From contig WFXS01000063.1 of the NCBI GenBank assembly GCA_015490465.1, forward strand, positions 1 to 42,672: 42,672 bases of DNA, written 5' to 3'. This DNA is from Caldifarciminota bacterium. Lineage in GTDB: Bacteria > Hydrothermota > Hydrothermia > LBFQ01. The position numbers and the translations under genes were made by a program. The first letter of the stretch is position 1. Every line of letters begins with the position of its first letter. Below are positions 15,365 through 23,901 of this stretch, one piece after another. The notes below the pieces were generated by a model. It had not been told where the DNA came from and ran no database searches. It saw nothing but the letters and a program-made list of their open reading frames with translations.

Positions 15365-16336
15365 TCACCTCACGTCCGGCACCACGTCTATGGGGCCGTC
15401 CCCCACGGCGTAAGCGCCGGCGACCTCGCCGGATTCGCTGATAAGGACCACCCTGTCGTTCCCGAAGTCTGCGACGGTCAGGGTATCCCCCTTAAATCCG
15501 CATCCCATAAGGTTAAGACCCGTATCGTGGTGCGTTATAACACTCTCCGACGCCCAGTCGTATACGGTTATCCTACCCGACCATCCCGCGAGGTACAACC
15601 TGCCGTCCTCCCTCAGACAGGCATCCCCCGGAGATCCGCCGACGAATACGCTGTCTTTTACCTGTCCATCCCTTATCCTGAAGAGCCATCCCTCGCGGGA
15701 GGAGTAATCCCCGGTGGCCACGGCGTAAACGTCCCCCTCAGGATCGGCCACCACCACCTGAACGTTGGTTCCGAAGAATAGGGAATCAATAGCCCTCAGA
15801 TCATCCGTAGAGACGACGTAAAGGCGACTGCGGTAACCGTCTGAGTACCCGGTGCAGGCCACGTACAGCCGATCCCCCACCAAAGCCAGGCCCTCCGGGT
15901 TGGGTCCGACGTCTATTTCGGCCACCCGGGCATCGCCCTCAAACACGGATACGGTGTGGGTCAGGAAGTTGGAGACGAAGAGCCTATCCGTCCTCGGATC
16001 GTAGGCCGTGGACCACGGATTCCTTCCGGTACCCACGCTCAACGTATCCACGGAACCGGTGGATAGATCGTAGATCAGAACGTTGTTGTCCCCGGAGTTC
16101 GTTATAAATAGGGTGTCCCCGTGGAGGGTGAGGTCGTTGGCCCACATCCCGGCGAAGAGTACCCTGACGGCCGAATCCCCAACGTACCACAGCTCCGGTG
16201 AGAGGGTCGTAAGTACCCACACCCCCCCTTTCCCTTCCGGAATGGCCGGAGGGGAGTTCTCAACCACCTCAAACCTCTCAATACAGGAAAAAGAGAGTAT
16301 CAGCGGGAGGAGGAGGGCGCCCTTAACTTTACCCAC
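15365..16336 (-). CDS. Beta-propeller lipoprotein (YncE/NHL-like)
   Basis: A 323-residue secreted protein with a lipoprotein signal: MGKVKGALLLPLILSFSC, the cysteine at 18 in a lipobox. The rest is a run of short repeats such as DTLFITNSGDNNVLIYDLST, RLFVSNFLTHTVSVFEG and DRLYVACTGYSD, matching six or seven blades of a YncE/SMP-30-like propeller. Ligand unknown. It begins with GTG at 16336, 37 bases inside the upstream lipoprotein gene, with GGGGAGG eight bases ahead. The two form an operon, possibly a lipoprotein complex on the periplasmic or surface side. It converges on lptD with nine bases between stops. Confidence 0.75.
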   Translation of the reverse strand: MGKVKGALLLPLILSFSCIERFEVVENSPPAIPEGKGGVWVLTTLSPELWYVGDSAVRVLFAGMWANDLTLHGDTLFITNSGDNNVLIYDLSTGSVDTLSVGTGRNPWSTAYDPRTDRLFVSNFLTHTVSVFEGDARVAEIDVGPNPEGLALVGDRLYVACTGYSDGYRSRLYVVSTDDLRAIDSLFFGTNVQVVVADPEGDVYAVATGDYSSREGWLFRIRDGQVKDSVFVGGSPGDACLREDGRLYLAGWSGRITVYDWASESVITHHDTGLNLMGCGFKGDTLTVADFGNDRVVLISESGEVAGAYAVGDGPIDVVPDVR

Positions 16337-17118
16337 TTCGTCAACCTCCCCATACTCCGGGTCTCACCGAACATATCGCCGTAGTCGTAGGTGAGGCGGT
16401 AAAGGTTGACTATGTCAATACGCAGACTGTCCTTCAACCCTCCGGTTTCGGGGTCTATTAGGACGCACGCTCCCGGTATGGCCTCGTAAAGGGCGAAGGT
16501 GACCACGGGGGTGTCCACTATCTCCTCAACGTAGCAGTAGTAACTGAAGTCGTCGTACCCGATAAAGCGGATCATGTAGGAGTTGGCGAGGGTATCGGGG
16601 GACCACCTTATCGTGTAGGGCTGGCCGAGCACCACCTCGTCCGGTATGGAGTCAAGGAAGGAGCTGTCGGGAGGGTTGGGCATAACCAGTTTGAGACCCC
16701 AGCGGTGCAGGAACTCGCCGTTTATTATTATGGCTGCGCACAGGGAGTACCTATCTCCGGGGGCGACTATCGGCTCACCTGTGGCCGTATCGTAGTTGAA
16801 GAACAGTCGTCTGTGCTGGTAGTCTACCCTGTCGTCCCTCTTGAAGTAGTGTATCTCAGGGTCCTCCCCAAAGCGGTTGCAGGCGGTGTCGCTCACGTCG
16901 TTCTCCACGAGCCAGACCACGCCGCTCTTAACACCCGGCCCCAACTTGTCCGTACCCTTGTAAACCGAATCTATGTAGGAGACGCAGGAGTCAAGGGTAT
17001 CCGCCCACATCTCGGTGGACCACACGAAGGTGCCTACCCTCCCTTCCGGTGGATAGGGCCACCTGCACCCCCAGAGTACTCCCAGCACGATCATCGCTAC
17101 GAGAAGTATCCTCTTCAA
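16300..17118 (-). CDS. Hypothetical lipoprotein
   Basis: A 272-residue protein of no family I recognise. The N-terminus MKRILLVAMIVLGVLWGC is a lipoprotein signal with cysteine 18 as the lipidation site. A central part (LPNP-like loop, then DEVVLGQPYTIRWSPDTLAN and SYMIRFIGYD) resembles a fibronectin/Ig-like beta-sandwich. The TTG start at 17118 is fixed by the TAGAAT box nine bases upstream and by the signal peptide. The 3' end overlaps the propeller lipoprotein by 37 bases, so the two are co-expressed. Confidence 0.7.
   Translation of the reverse strand: MKRILLVAMIVLGVLWGCRWPYPPEGRVGTFVWSTEMWADTLDSCVSYIDSVYKGTDKLGPGVKSGVVWLVENDVSDTACNRFGEDPEIHYFKRDDRVDYQHRRLFFNYDTATGEPIVAPGDRYSLCAAIIINGEFLHRWGLKLVMPNPPDSSFLDSIPDEVVLGQPYTIRWSPDTLANSYMIRFIGYDDFSYYCYVEEIVDTPVVTFALYEAIPGACVLIDPETGGLKDSLRIDIVNLYRLTYDYGDMFGETRSMGRLTKWVKLRAPSSSR
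16345..16351 (-). promoter_or_regulatory. Shine-Dalgarno of propeller lipoprotein
   Basis: GGGGAGG on the minus strand, eight bases before the GTG at 16336; supports that start inside the upstream gene. Confidence 0.65.
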
Positions 17119-17127
17119 GCCGGGGGA

Positions 17128-17133
17128 ATTCTA
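17128..17133 (-). promoter_or_regulatory. -10 box of lipoprotein pair (leaderless)
   Basis: TAGAAT on the minus strand preceded by ACCG, nine bases before the TTG at 17118. Confidence 0.75.
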
Positions 17134-17164
17134 CGGTCGCACTACGGGTAGACGCCTGCACCCT

Positions 17165-17170
17165 TAGAAT
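17165..17170 (+). promoter_or_regulatory. -10 box of comEC
   Basis: TAGAAT whose TAG is also the in-frame stop that bounds the comEC frame on the 5' side. It lies six bases before the proposed ATC start. Confidence 0.65.
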
Positions 17171-17176
17171 GCGTTT

Positions 17177-18403
17177 ATCTATTACCCCGTAGTCGTATCG
17201 CTCGCCTTTCTTGCGGGTATCTTCTCCTTCTTCCAGCCTCTTCTGTGGGTCGTCCTTATTCCGGTAGCGGTACCGTTTCTCCGCAAACCCCTCTACGCTC
17301 TTCCCCCTCTACTCTTCTTTCTCCTTGGATTTCTGCGCGCGTACTCCGTCCTCGGCACGGGTGAGGAGGTCAGGGATGGGGAGGGATGGTACATCGTCAG
17401 CGTATACGATTGGGGAAAGGGACGGATCGTTTACAGGATAACGGACGGGAATCTTGTGAAGGCCCGGAGTGGAGATATAACCGTCCTCGCCGGAGATAGG
17501 CCGGCGTTTCCGAGGGACGAGGTCGTGGTCAGGGGCGCTTTAAGGAACGACACCCTCCGGGTCTACGAGGCCTATGTGAAGAAGGGGGTAAAGTGGTTCT
17601 ACGAGGCCGTCAGTAAGTTGTTGCTCAAACGTACCCTCTCCGAAGAGCAGTACGCCTTCGCCCTCTCCGTCGTAACCGGTGTCAGGGAACTTAAGTGGGA
17701 GGTGAAGGAGGCCTTTTACCGTACGGGGATGGGGCATATCCTCGCCATATCCGGCCTCCACGTGGGGATAATCTTTCTGGCCCTCGTCGTGATCCTGAGG
17801 TTCGTTATTCCCGGAGTTTACGTTCCGGTGGTAGCCTCAGCCGTCGTGTGGATTTACGCCTATCTGGTGGGTTTTCTTCCCTCGGTCGTGAGGGCTGCCA
17901 CCCTCTTAACCGCGTTCTCGGTGGCCTCGCTCCTCTCAAAGCCGGTTAAACCTCTCAACGTCCTCGCCCTCTCCCTCCTGCTTTCCCTCATGGTAAAGCC
18001 TCTGTGGGCGTTTTCCCCCTCCCTGTGGCTCTCGTATTCGGCGGTGGCCGGTCTCTTCGTTCTACGGGGAAAGGTGGGGGCATTATTCGGGGCCTCCCTC
18101 TTCTCCATCCCCTTCGCCCTGAAGTACTTCGGCAGGTTCGCCGTACTGTACGTTCCACTTAACCTGATAGTTATCCCGCTTATGACGGCCTTCATGTACT
18201 CCCAGATCCTCGCCCTCCTCCTTCCTTACCCCTTTACCTATTCGGCGGCCTTCTTCTACAACCTCCTTGAGTGGATAGTCCTCAAAGCGTACTCTCTGAA
18301 CCTTCCTGCCCTCCATCTCACCCCCGGCTGGCTGTCCGTCGTCATTTACGTCGTCCTGCTCTCCCTCCTCCTGATGTGGCTGAGGTGTCGTACTACCTCC
18401 TGA
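17177..18403 (+). CDS. comEC: ComEC/Rec2-family DNA uptake channel (probable AUC start)
   Basis: Inner-membrane channel protein for uptake of single-stranded DNA in transformation. The competence core is clear: FYRTGMGHILAISGLHVGII, then several transmembrane helices with LPSVVRAATLL. The C-terminal metallo-beta-lactamase domain of long ComEC is absent, so this is the short form, about 408 residues. The first conventional start (GTG at 17456) would remove the N-terminal membrane helices and the OB-like part. The same frame is open back to a TAG at 17165 and encodes a good N-terminus (PVVVSLAFLAGIFSFFQPLL). No ATG, GTG or TTG exists in that part. ATC at 17177 is the only near-cognate codon at leaderless distance from the TAGAAT box. 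An ATG at 17169 is out of frame and would need a frameshift. Confidence 0.8.
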   Translation: MYYPVVVSLAFLAGIFSFFQPLLWVVLIPVAVPFLRKPLYALPPLLFFLLGFLRAYSVLGTGEEVRDGEGWYIVSVYDWGKGRIVYRITDGNLVKARSGDITVLAGDRPAFPRDEVVVRGALRNDTLRVYEAYVKKGVKWFYEAVSKLLLKRTLSEEQYAFALSVVTGVRELKWEVKEAFYRTGMGHILAISGLHVGIIFLALVVILRFVIPGVYVPVVASAVVWIYAYLVGFLPSVVRAATLLTAFSVASLLSKPVKPLNVLALSLLLSLMVKPLWAFSPSLWLSYSAVAGLFVLRGKVGALFGASLFSIPFALKYFGRFAVLYVPLNLIVIPLMTAFMYSQILALLLPYPFTYSAAFFYNLLEWIVLKAYSLNLPALHLTPGWLSVVIYVVLLSLLLMWLRCRTTS

Positions 18404-19847
18404 TGTACTTCTTCCATCCCCTCTCCGTCCTGATGAAGAACACGCCCCTACCGCCTCCGTTCAGGTCGTTGACCTTACGGCCGTCGGAAGAGTATATCCC
18501 GAGGATCCTACCATCCGTGCCGCACCTCTTAGTCTCGCCCACGCCGAGGTCGTTATCCTGGCCAAGGGGCGTACAGAAGGTTACCGTATCGGGTACGAGG
18601 TCCTGTACGGTTACGGAGGCGTTTAAGACCGTCGTCTGGGAGGTCCTGTCGTTGAACGTGGGAAGCGAGTTGTCTAACGTGTAGGTAGGCGTTGAAACGG
18701 AAGGGGAAACCGTGGAGTACTGACTTGAGCATACCGTACCGTCTGCAAGGAACTTGACGATGAACCAGTCTGCCACGGTTGAGAACCCCTGAAGTTTGTA
18801 GGAGGTGCCGATGACCAAGAAGCCGTCGTCGGAGGACCTGTAAACGCTGTTTCCGACGTCCCCGTAGTTCTCGCTCCAGAATATGCGGGACCACTGGAGG
18901 TTCCCGGAGGCGTCAAACTTCATTATTATGGCGTCCTCAAACCCGAAGAGGTCGTGAGAGTAGGAGAAGGTGTAACCCACGGCCACGCAACCGTCATCCG
19001 ACGAGGCCGCCACGCCGAAGGCCTGATCGTCCGAGGCCCCCCCGATCTTCCTGACCCAGAGGACGTTCCCGAGGGTGTCCACCCGGAGGACGAGGATGTC
19101 GTAATCGCCGTCTGCGTTGGTGTACCCGGCCACACAGTAGTCCCCGGAGGGAGCCTGATCAACGGAGAAGAAACGGTCCTCACCGCCGAAGTCCAGCCTG
19201 AGGGACCAGAGGGGGGTGCCGGAACTGTCCGCCCTTATAAGCAGGCCGTCGTAGTTGGATCCCGGGCCCACACGCCCTACGAAAACGTACCTGCCGTCGG
19301 CGTCTACCCTTATCTCTCTGGCTATGGAAGGGTCCGTATACTCCAGGGACCTGGACCACACCAGGTTGCCCGCGGGATCCATCTTGACGAACCACACTCC
19401 GTTCCCGAAGGAGACGGCGTACCCCCCTGCGAGTATGTTCCCATCCCTGTCCTCGGTAACCCAGTAAGGGTATTCGTTGTACGACGTCCCTACGAACCGG
19501 GCCCACTGGAAGTTCCCCGAAGGGTCAAGGAGGACAATAAGGGCGTCGTACCCTCCGCTTCCGAGGGACGATAGGGTCCTTCCGGCCAGAACGTACCCTG
19601 AAGATATCTCTGCCAGCCCGTACGCCCTGTCCTCATCCGATGTTCCTATGGTCTTACCGAAGGTGAACGCACCTGAACTGTTGAACTTGACTATTCCGAA
19701 ATCCCCGTTTGCTCCGTAACTCCCCCATATACCTCCAGCGATGAAGCCACCGTCGGCCGTATTCATGCCAGCGTAGCCTTCGTCGGTACTGTTGCCTCCG
19801 TACCTGAACATGAAAGAGACGGCAGATAGTAGAAACGTATACACCAT
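18393..19847 (-). CDS. Secreted beta-propeller-like protein with T9SS-type C-terminus
   Basis: A 484-residue protein with a short hydrophobic N-terminus (MVYTFLLSAVSF). Repeats of about 50 residues follow, with the pattern 'D..LVL.LD..GN..W.R..GG...D.......DG......G', e.g. GDYDILVLRVDTLGNVLWVR. This is a common surface-protein propeller in Bacteroidetes and candidate phyla. The C-terminus reads ILGIYSSDGRKVNDL, then GGRGVFFIRTERGWKKYIRR, which fits the T9SS type A sorting domain ('iYd.sGr.v...G.Y.v......kk.vr'). It is predicted to be exported by T9SS and held on the surface. Ligand unknown. It converges on comEC with 11 bases of overlap. Confidence 0.75.
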   Translation of the reverse strand: MVYTFLLSAVSFMFRYGGNSTDEGYAGMNTADGGFIAGGIWGSYGANGDFGIVKFNSSGAFTFGKTIGTSDEDRAYGLAEISSGYVLAGRTLSSLGSGGYDALIVLLDPSGNFQWARFVGTSYNEYPYWVTEDRDGNILAGGYAVSFGNGVWFVKMDPAGNLVWSRSLEYTDPSIAREIRVDADGRYVFVGRVGPGSNYDGLLIRADSSGTPLWSLRLDFGGEDRFFSVDQAPSGDYCVAGYTNADGDYDILVLRVDTLGNVLWVRKIGGASDDQAFGVAASSDDGCVAVGYTFSYSHDLFGFEDAIIMKFDASGNLQWSRIFWSENYGDVGNSVYRSSDDGFLVIGTSYKLQGFSTVADWFIVKFLADGTVCSSQYSTVSPSVSTPTYTLDNSLPTFNDRTSQTTVLNASVTVQDLVPDTVTFCTPLGQDNDLGVGETKRCGTDGRILGIYSSDGRKVNDLNGGGRGVFFIRTERGWKKYIRR

Positions 19848-19858
19848 AGCCGGACGTT

Positions 19859-19864
19859 ATTTTA
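19859..19864 (-). promoter_or_regulatory. -10 box of T9SS-type propeller gene
   Basis: TAAAAT on the minus strand, 11 bases before the ATG at 19847. Confidence 0.6.
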
Positions 19865-19897
19865 AAGCATGAGACCCCCCGGGTGCAAGCGGATTGG

Positions 19898-20895
19898 TTA
19901 CCTTCTTACAACGCGCCGCAGTTTCCCCTCGCTCAGGATAAAGAATATGCCCTTCGTGAGGGTATAGGGACCGTTTCCGGAATAGAGGAGTCGGCCGGAG
20001 GCGTCGTACACGGAGAAGTATCCGCGGGAGACCACCCTTCCCGACTCATCAACCAGGGTGGGGTCGTCGTACCCGCTCGAGCAGTTAAAGGTCTCCGTAT
20101 CCACTGAGGTTATAGCGAGAACGCTGACGTTGGGAGATATACAGTCGGATCCACTGGACCGGAGTTCCCAGGATACTGACGTAGCCGATGGAGACACCCA
20201 CGAGGACACGTCGGCCTCCCAATAGCCGTAGTGGTTGCCCGGAACGGAGCCGTCAAAGGAGCCTATGTAGTTTCCGTTGAAGTATCCGGGGTTGTACAGC
20301 CCATCCTGAGGATCGCCTACCGTGAGGGATGCCCTCGCCTGAGGGGACGTGGTGGCCGTGAAACCGCTCTGCGTCCACGTTGCCGAGGCTCTGTTGACGA
20401 ACTCCGCACCCGCGTATACGGTTATGGTGCGCGTCGTCTCGGCCGGATCGCAGTATATTACGTAGAGGGTGGCCCCGTCTGCTCCGGGCGTGGCACTTAA
20501 GGCTCTCGGAACCCGTATGGTGTACGTTCCGTTGCCAGAGACGTAGGGGGTGACGTCGGCCACGTAGTTTATGTAATAGTTCGTTCCCCAGCACAGGGTT
20601 GCGGTCGTAGCCACCGCCGTACCCGTTACCGGGTTGCCAGCGAAGGTGATGTTGGCAAGATCCGATTGCACTCGCATCCCCAGAAGAGAAGGGCTTTTAC
20701 TACCGTGGCACCCGCAGGAATACCGGTGATATTGAAAGTTTGATATGTGGCGCTACTCCAGAAGGATACGGCATCTCCCACGAAGTTCCCCTTTAGCACT
20801 TCTCTGTAATAAAGGGAAGGAACCGCAGTAACACCGAAGGAAGGGATCCCTTCGGTTAATACACCCGATAGTGCAATTACGGATAAATGGATCAT
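19898..20895 (-). pseudogene. T9SS-type secreted protein, interrupted by a frameshift
   Basis: Two overlapping minus-strand frames make one protein. Starting at ATG 20895 (MIHLSVIALSGVLTEG), the first 73 residues end in GIPAGATVVKALLFWG, a common surface-protein motif. The frame then shifts at a run of four G (20678-20681), and continues as MRVQSDLANITFAGNPVTGT in the next frame to the stop at 19898. Joined length would be about 332. The second half holds a beta-sandwich region and ends ISVYD-type: YFSVYDASGRLLYSG, then GIFFILSEGKLRRVVRR, a T9SS type A sorting domain. One missing G would explain the break: a true mutation, phase variation, or a sequencing or assembly error. Start chosen from the TATAAT box ten bases upstream. 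Confidence 0.75.
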
Positions 20896-20905
20896 GATCG
20901 TTCGT

Positions 20906-20911
20906 ATTATA
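20906..20911 (-). promoter_or_regulatory. -10 box of frameshifted T9SS-type gene
   Basis: TATAAT on the minus strand, ten bases before the ATG at 20895. The intact promoter suggests recent or only apparent inactivation. Confidence 0.65.
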
Positions 20912-20973
20912 CAGTAGAATACGTCCCAAATACCTTCCTGTTGCAAGATCCGGTAAAACACCTTTTACGGGGG

Positions 20974-20979
20974 TAGAAT
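20974..20979 (+). promoter_or_regulatory. -10 box of bamA (leaderless)
   Basis: TAGAAT, eight bases before the bamA ATG at 20988. Confidence 0.75.
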
Positions 20980-20987
20980 AGCCGTCC

Positions 20988-23321
20988 ATGATCCTGTTGT
21001 TGATTGGACAGATGCAGGGGGCAGGTATGGACACCACCCCCAGAACCGTTTACCTCGGGGAGATCCAGTTTATGGGTGTGAAGTGGACCAACCATCAGGT
21101 ACTCCGGAACGCGGTTAAGCTCTCAAAGGGCCAGAAGATCACCGGGATGGACTTTAAGGACGTCCTGAACCGCCTATGGGAACTCGGAATATTTGACGAC
21201 GTCAGGGTCCTCGGCATGCTCCGTGGAGACACCCTTGACCTCCTCTTTGACCTGAAGGAAGCCCCTCGCATAAAGAAGTTCAAGATAGAGGGGGCGAAGA
21301 AAGTTAAGGGTAAGGTCTTCACGGACACCCTGAAAAAGCTCTTCAAGAACAGGGCGGCTACGGAGAGGAACCTCTTCAAGATGAAGCGCCTGATAGAGAG
21401 GATATACCATCAGAAAGGCTACCTGCAGGTACAGGTGGAGTACGAGGTTAGTAAGCCCGACAAGAAAGGGCAGGTGGAGATAAAGTTCAAGGTTAAGGAG
21501 GGGGAAAAGTTCAAGGTGGGGTTCATACGTTTCAAGGGGAACGAGACCTACTCCGACCGTACCCTGAGCCGGATAATACACACGAAACCTTACCGGTGGT
21601 GGATGAGGTTCACCAGCTGGTACATATTTGATGAGGATCGGTGGGAGGAGGACCTCAAGAGGATAGAGGAGTTCTACCACAACCACGGTTTTCCGGACGC
21701 ACGGGTTGACTCCTTCCGTACCTACAGGATGGAGAAGGGTTTTATGGGGCTGGTGGTTTTCCTGAGCGAAGGCAAAAAGTACCGCTTCGGGAAGTTTGAG
21801 TTTGAGGGAAACAAAGTATTTAGCGACACCGTCCTGACTTCGGTGGTTGAGAGGGTAAAAAAAAAGTTTAACCCCCTTGAGTGGTTGAAGTACCGCTTCT
21901 GGCTTCAGGCGCCCCACGCTCTGGACCCTTCCCTTTACTCCGTAAAGAAGTACTCCCTGATAAAGCAAGAGATAATGGGCCTCTACGCCGACTCCGGGTA
22001 CATATACACCCGCATAGAGGACGAGGCGAAGCGTACGGACGGCCATATAGACTACAGGTTCAACATAACCGAGAACTGGAGGGTGAAGGTCCGCCTCGTT
22101 AACATCTACGGTAATACCCGTACCTACGACCGGGTCATACGGAGGGAGTTCTGGATGTTTCCCGGTGAGTACTTCTCAAGGGCCAAGCTGATGCGGAGCG
22201 TACGGAACCTGTACTTCCTGAACTACTTTGAGGCCGTTCAGCCGGACTTCTCCCCCGTTCCCGAAGACTCCCTGTGGATAGACCTGAACGTGAGGGTTAC
22301 GGAGAGGCCAACGGGACAGATAAGCGCCGGAGTCAGTTACAGTCAGCTTGAAGGTCTATTCGGGAACCTCTCCTTCCAGCAGCCCAACTTCCTCGGAAGG
22401 GGACAGTCCATAGCCGTGGTGGTGGAGTACGGGAGCTGGAGGAAGAACTTCCGCCTCTCCTTCACGGAGCCGTGGTTCGGGGGGGAGCCGACGAGCGTTG
22501 GTGCGAGCGTGTATTACCTGACCGGGTACTACTTTGACTACTGGCAGAACAACATCGGTCTTCAGGTGAACGCCGGAAGGCGTATATTCGGAACCTACTG
22601 GGGAGTTAACGGGTTTTATAAGTTTGAGAGGATAAGGCTCTACGACATCAACCCCAAGTACGCTGGGCAGCCTTTCTACGACTACTGGCAGGAGAAGGAG
22701 GGAGGCCTTTACATGAGTACCATATCCGGAACCGTTTACTACGACTCAAGGGACAGGATATTCAACGCCATGAACGGCTACAGGGTGTCCTACGAGCTGG
22801 ACCTGGTGGGTGGCCCTATGGGTGGGGACGTGAGCTTCACCAGACACTTTCCGGAGGTACAGGCCTTCAAACCCCTTCCCTTCTTCGGCGGGGACAAGCT
22901 CATAAACGCCTTCAGGGTGAGGGGAGGTCTCCTGACGGGACTAACTACCGACAAGGACATACCCTTCTTTGAGTACTTCCTCCTCGGAGACGTCGGCTTT
23001 TACGGTCTCAGGGGCTACAACCTCAGAAGCGTGGGTACGAACGTCGGTGGAAGCGTCATAGGGGGTAAGGTGTTCACCGTACTCACCTACGAGTTCCGCA
23101 TAAGGCCGAGCGAGAACTTCTACATCCTCGCCTTCGCGGAGGCCGGGAACGCCTGGTGGGAGCCGAGGACGGTCAACTTAAGGGATCTTAAAAAGAGTGC
23201 GGGAGTGGGGTTCCGCGCCCAGATACCCATGCTCGGCATAATGGGGATAGACCTCGGATACGGATTTGACGACCCCTCCCACCGATGGGTCCCCCACTTC
23301 CAGATAGGGGCGACCTTCTGA
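20988..23321 (+). CDS. bamA: Outer-membrane protein assembly factor BamA
   Basis: Core of the machine that folds beta-barrels into the outer membrane. The 777 residues carry a short signal (MILLLIGQMQGAGM), then about five POTRA domains: IQFMGVKWTNHQVLRNAV and KLSKGQKITGMDFKDVLNRL first, then the typical VEIKFKVKEGEKFKVGFIRF and FEGNKVFSDTVLTSVV strands. The C-terminal Omp85 barrel includes RPTGQISAGVSYSQLEGLFG, GLRGYN (the conserved xRGY loop motif) and LGYGFDDPSHRWVPHFQIGATF-type last strands (quoted in part: HFQIGATF). Length matches BamA. It has its own leaderless promoter and ends directly against the mscL stop on the other strand. Confidence 0.93.
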   Translation: MILLLIGQMQGAGMDTTPRTVYLGEIQFMGVKWTNHQVLRNAVKLSKGQKITGMDFKDVLNRLWELGIFDDVRVLGMLRGDTLDLLFDLKEAPRIKKFKIEGAKKVKGKVFTDTLKKLFKNRAATERNLFKMKRLIERIYHQKGYLQVQVEYEVSKPDKKGQVEIKFKVKEGEKFKVGFIRFKGNETYSDRTLSRIIHTKPYRWWMRFTSWYIFDEDRWEEDLKRIEEFYHNHGFPDARVDSFRTYRMEKGFMGLVVFLSEGKKYRFGKFEFEGNKVFSDTVLTSVVERVKKKFNPLEWLKYRFWLQAPHALDPSLYSVKKYSLIKQEIMGLYADSGYIYTRIEDEAKRTDGHIDYRFNITENWRVKVRLVNIYGNTRTYDRVIRREFWMFPGEYFSRAKLMRSVRNLYFLNYFEAVQPDFSPVPEDSLWIDLNVRVTERPTGQISAGVSYSQLEGLFGNLSFQQPNFLGRGQSIAVVVEYGSWRKNFRLSFTEPWFGGEPTSVGASVYYLTGYYFDYWQNNIGLQVNAGRRIFGTYWGVNGFYKFERIRLYDINPKYAGQPFYDYWQEKEGGLYMSTISGTVYYDSRDRIFNAMNGYRVSYELDLVGGPMGGDVSFTRHFPEVQAFKPLPFFGGDKLINAFRVRGGLLTGLTTDKDIPFFEYFLLGDVGFYGLRGYNLRSVGTNVGGSVIGGKVFTVLTYEFRIRPSENFYILAFAEAGNAWWEPRTVNLRDLKKSAGVGFRAQIPMLGIMGIDLGYGFDDPSHRWVPHFQIGATF

Positions 23322-23762
23322 TCACCTGCCCTTCAGGGCGTCCCTTATCTCCCGCAGGAGCTTTATCTCCTCCGGAGGCTCCGGGGGAGCGGCAGGGGCC
23401 TCGGCCTCCTTCTTCCGGTTCAGAGCGTTCATGCCCTTTATCACCAGGAAAATGGCGAAGGCTATGATAAGGAAGTTCACGATGTCGTTTATCCACTGAC
23501 CGTAAGCCAGAACCGTGGCTCCAGCCTCCTGCGCCGCTTTGAGGGTCTGGTACGGGCCGGGCTTCGTACCCTCCTTCAGGAGAATGAAGAAGTTGGAGAA
23601 ATCCGTACCTCCAAGGAGCAGACCTATAGGAGGCATAAGTACGTTCTGTACGAAGGACTTCACCACCGTTCCGAAGGCCGCACCCACGACTATACCCACG
23701 GCCATGTCCACGACGTTTCCGCGCTGAACGAACTCTTTAAACTCGTTTATCCATGACCTCAT
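23322..23762 (-). CDS. mscL: Large-conductance mechanosensitive channel MscL
   Basis: Homopentameric inner-membrane valve that opens at high membrane tension to protect against osmotic downshock. The 146 residues show the N-terminal helix and TM1 signature EFVQRGNVVDMAVGIVVGAA, a periplasmic loop, TM2 (FLIIAFAIFLVIKGMNAL) and a charged cytoplasmic helix ending LLREIRDALKGR. Length is normal. The ATG is eight bases after a TAGAAT box. The stop abuts the bamA stop with no base between them and no terminator. Confidence 0.97.
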   Translation of the reverse strand: MRSWINEFKEFVQRGNVVDMAVGIVVGAAFGTVVKSFVQNVLMPPIGLLLGGTDFSNFFILLKEGTKPGPYQTLKAAQEAGATVLAYGQWINDIVNFLIIAFAIFLVIKGMNALNRKKEAEAPAAPPEPPEEIKLLREIRDALKGR

Positions 23763-23770
23763 AGTGGTTT

Positions 23771-23776
23771 ATTCTA
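23771..23776 (-). promoter_or_regulatory. -10 box of mscL (leaderless)
   Basis: TAGAAT on the minus strand, eight bases before the ATG at 23762. Confidence 0.75.
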
Positions 23777-23885
23777 TACCTGAAATGCGCTTATGCATAT
23801 ACATTTGTATTTTCGCACCGCGTTTGGCAGGGGAACGTATTTCCGGTTGGGTTCTGACGGGATGTTTTCGTCTCCTGCTCTCCCG

Positions 23886-23891
23886 TATAAT
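23886..23891 (+). promoter_or_regulatory. -10 box of small hypothetical gene (leaderless)
   Basis: TATAAT preceded by CCCG, ten bases before the ATG at 23902. It decides the start in favour of 23902 over an upstream in-frame ATG at 23764. Confidence 0.75.
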
Positions 23892-23901
23892 ACCCGCCTT
23901 T

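Noticed and set aside
17456-17461. GTG at 17456 as the comEC start
   Set aside because: It deletes a well formed hydrophobic N-terminus that is open in the same frame, and no promoter or Shine-Dalgarno precedes it.
18954-19574. A 206-codon plus-strand open frame
   Set aside because: It lies fully antisense to the T9SS-type propeller gene and has a low-complexity G/V/P/E composition typical of a GC-rich shadow frame.
21174-22046. A 290-codon minus-strand open frame
   Set aside because: Antisense to the bamA POTRA region; leucine/valine-rich shadow without a family match or promoter.
23764-23901. A longer small hypothetical protein starting at the ATG at 23764
   Set aside because: A TATAAT box lies inside this extension at 23886, at leaderless distance from the ATG at 23902, and the extra residues show no protein-like pattern.
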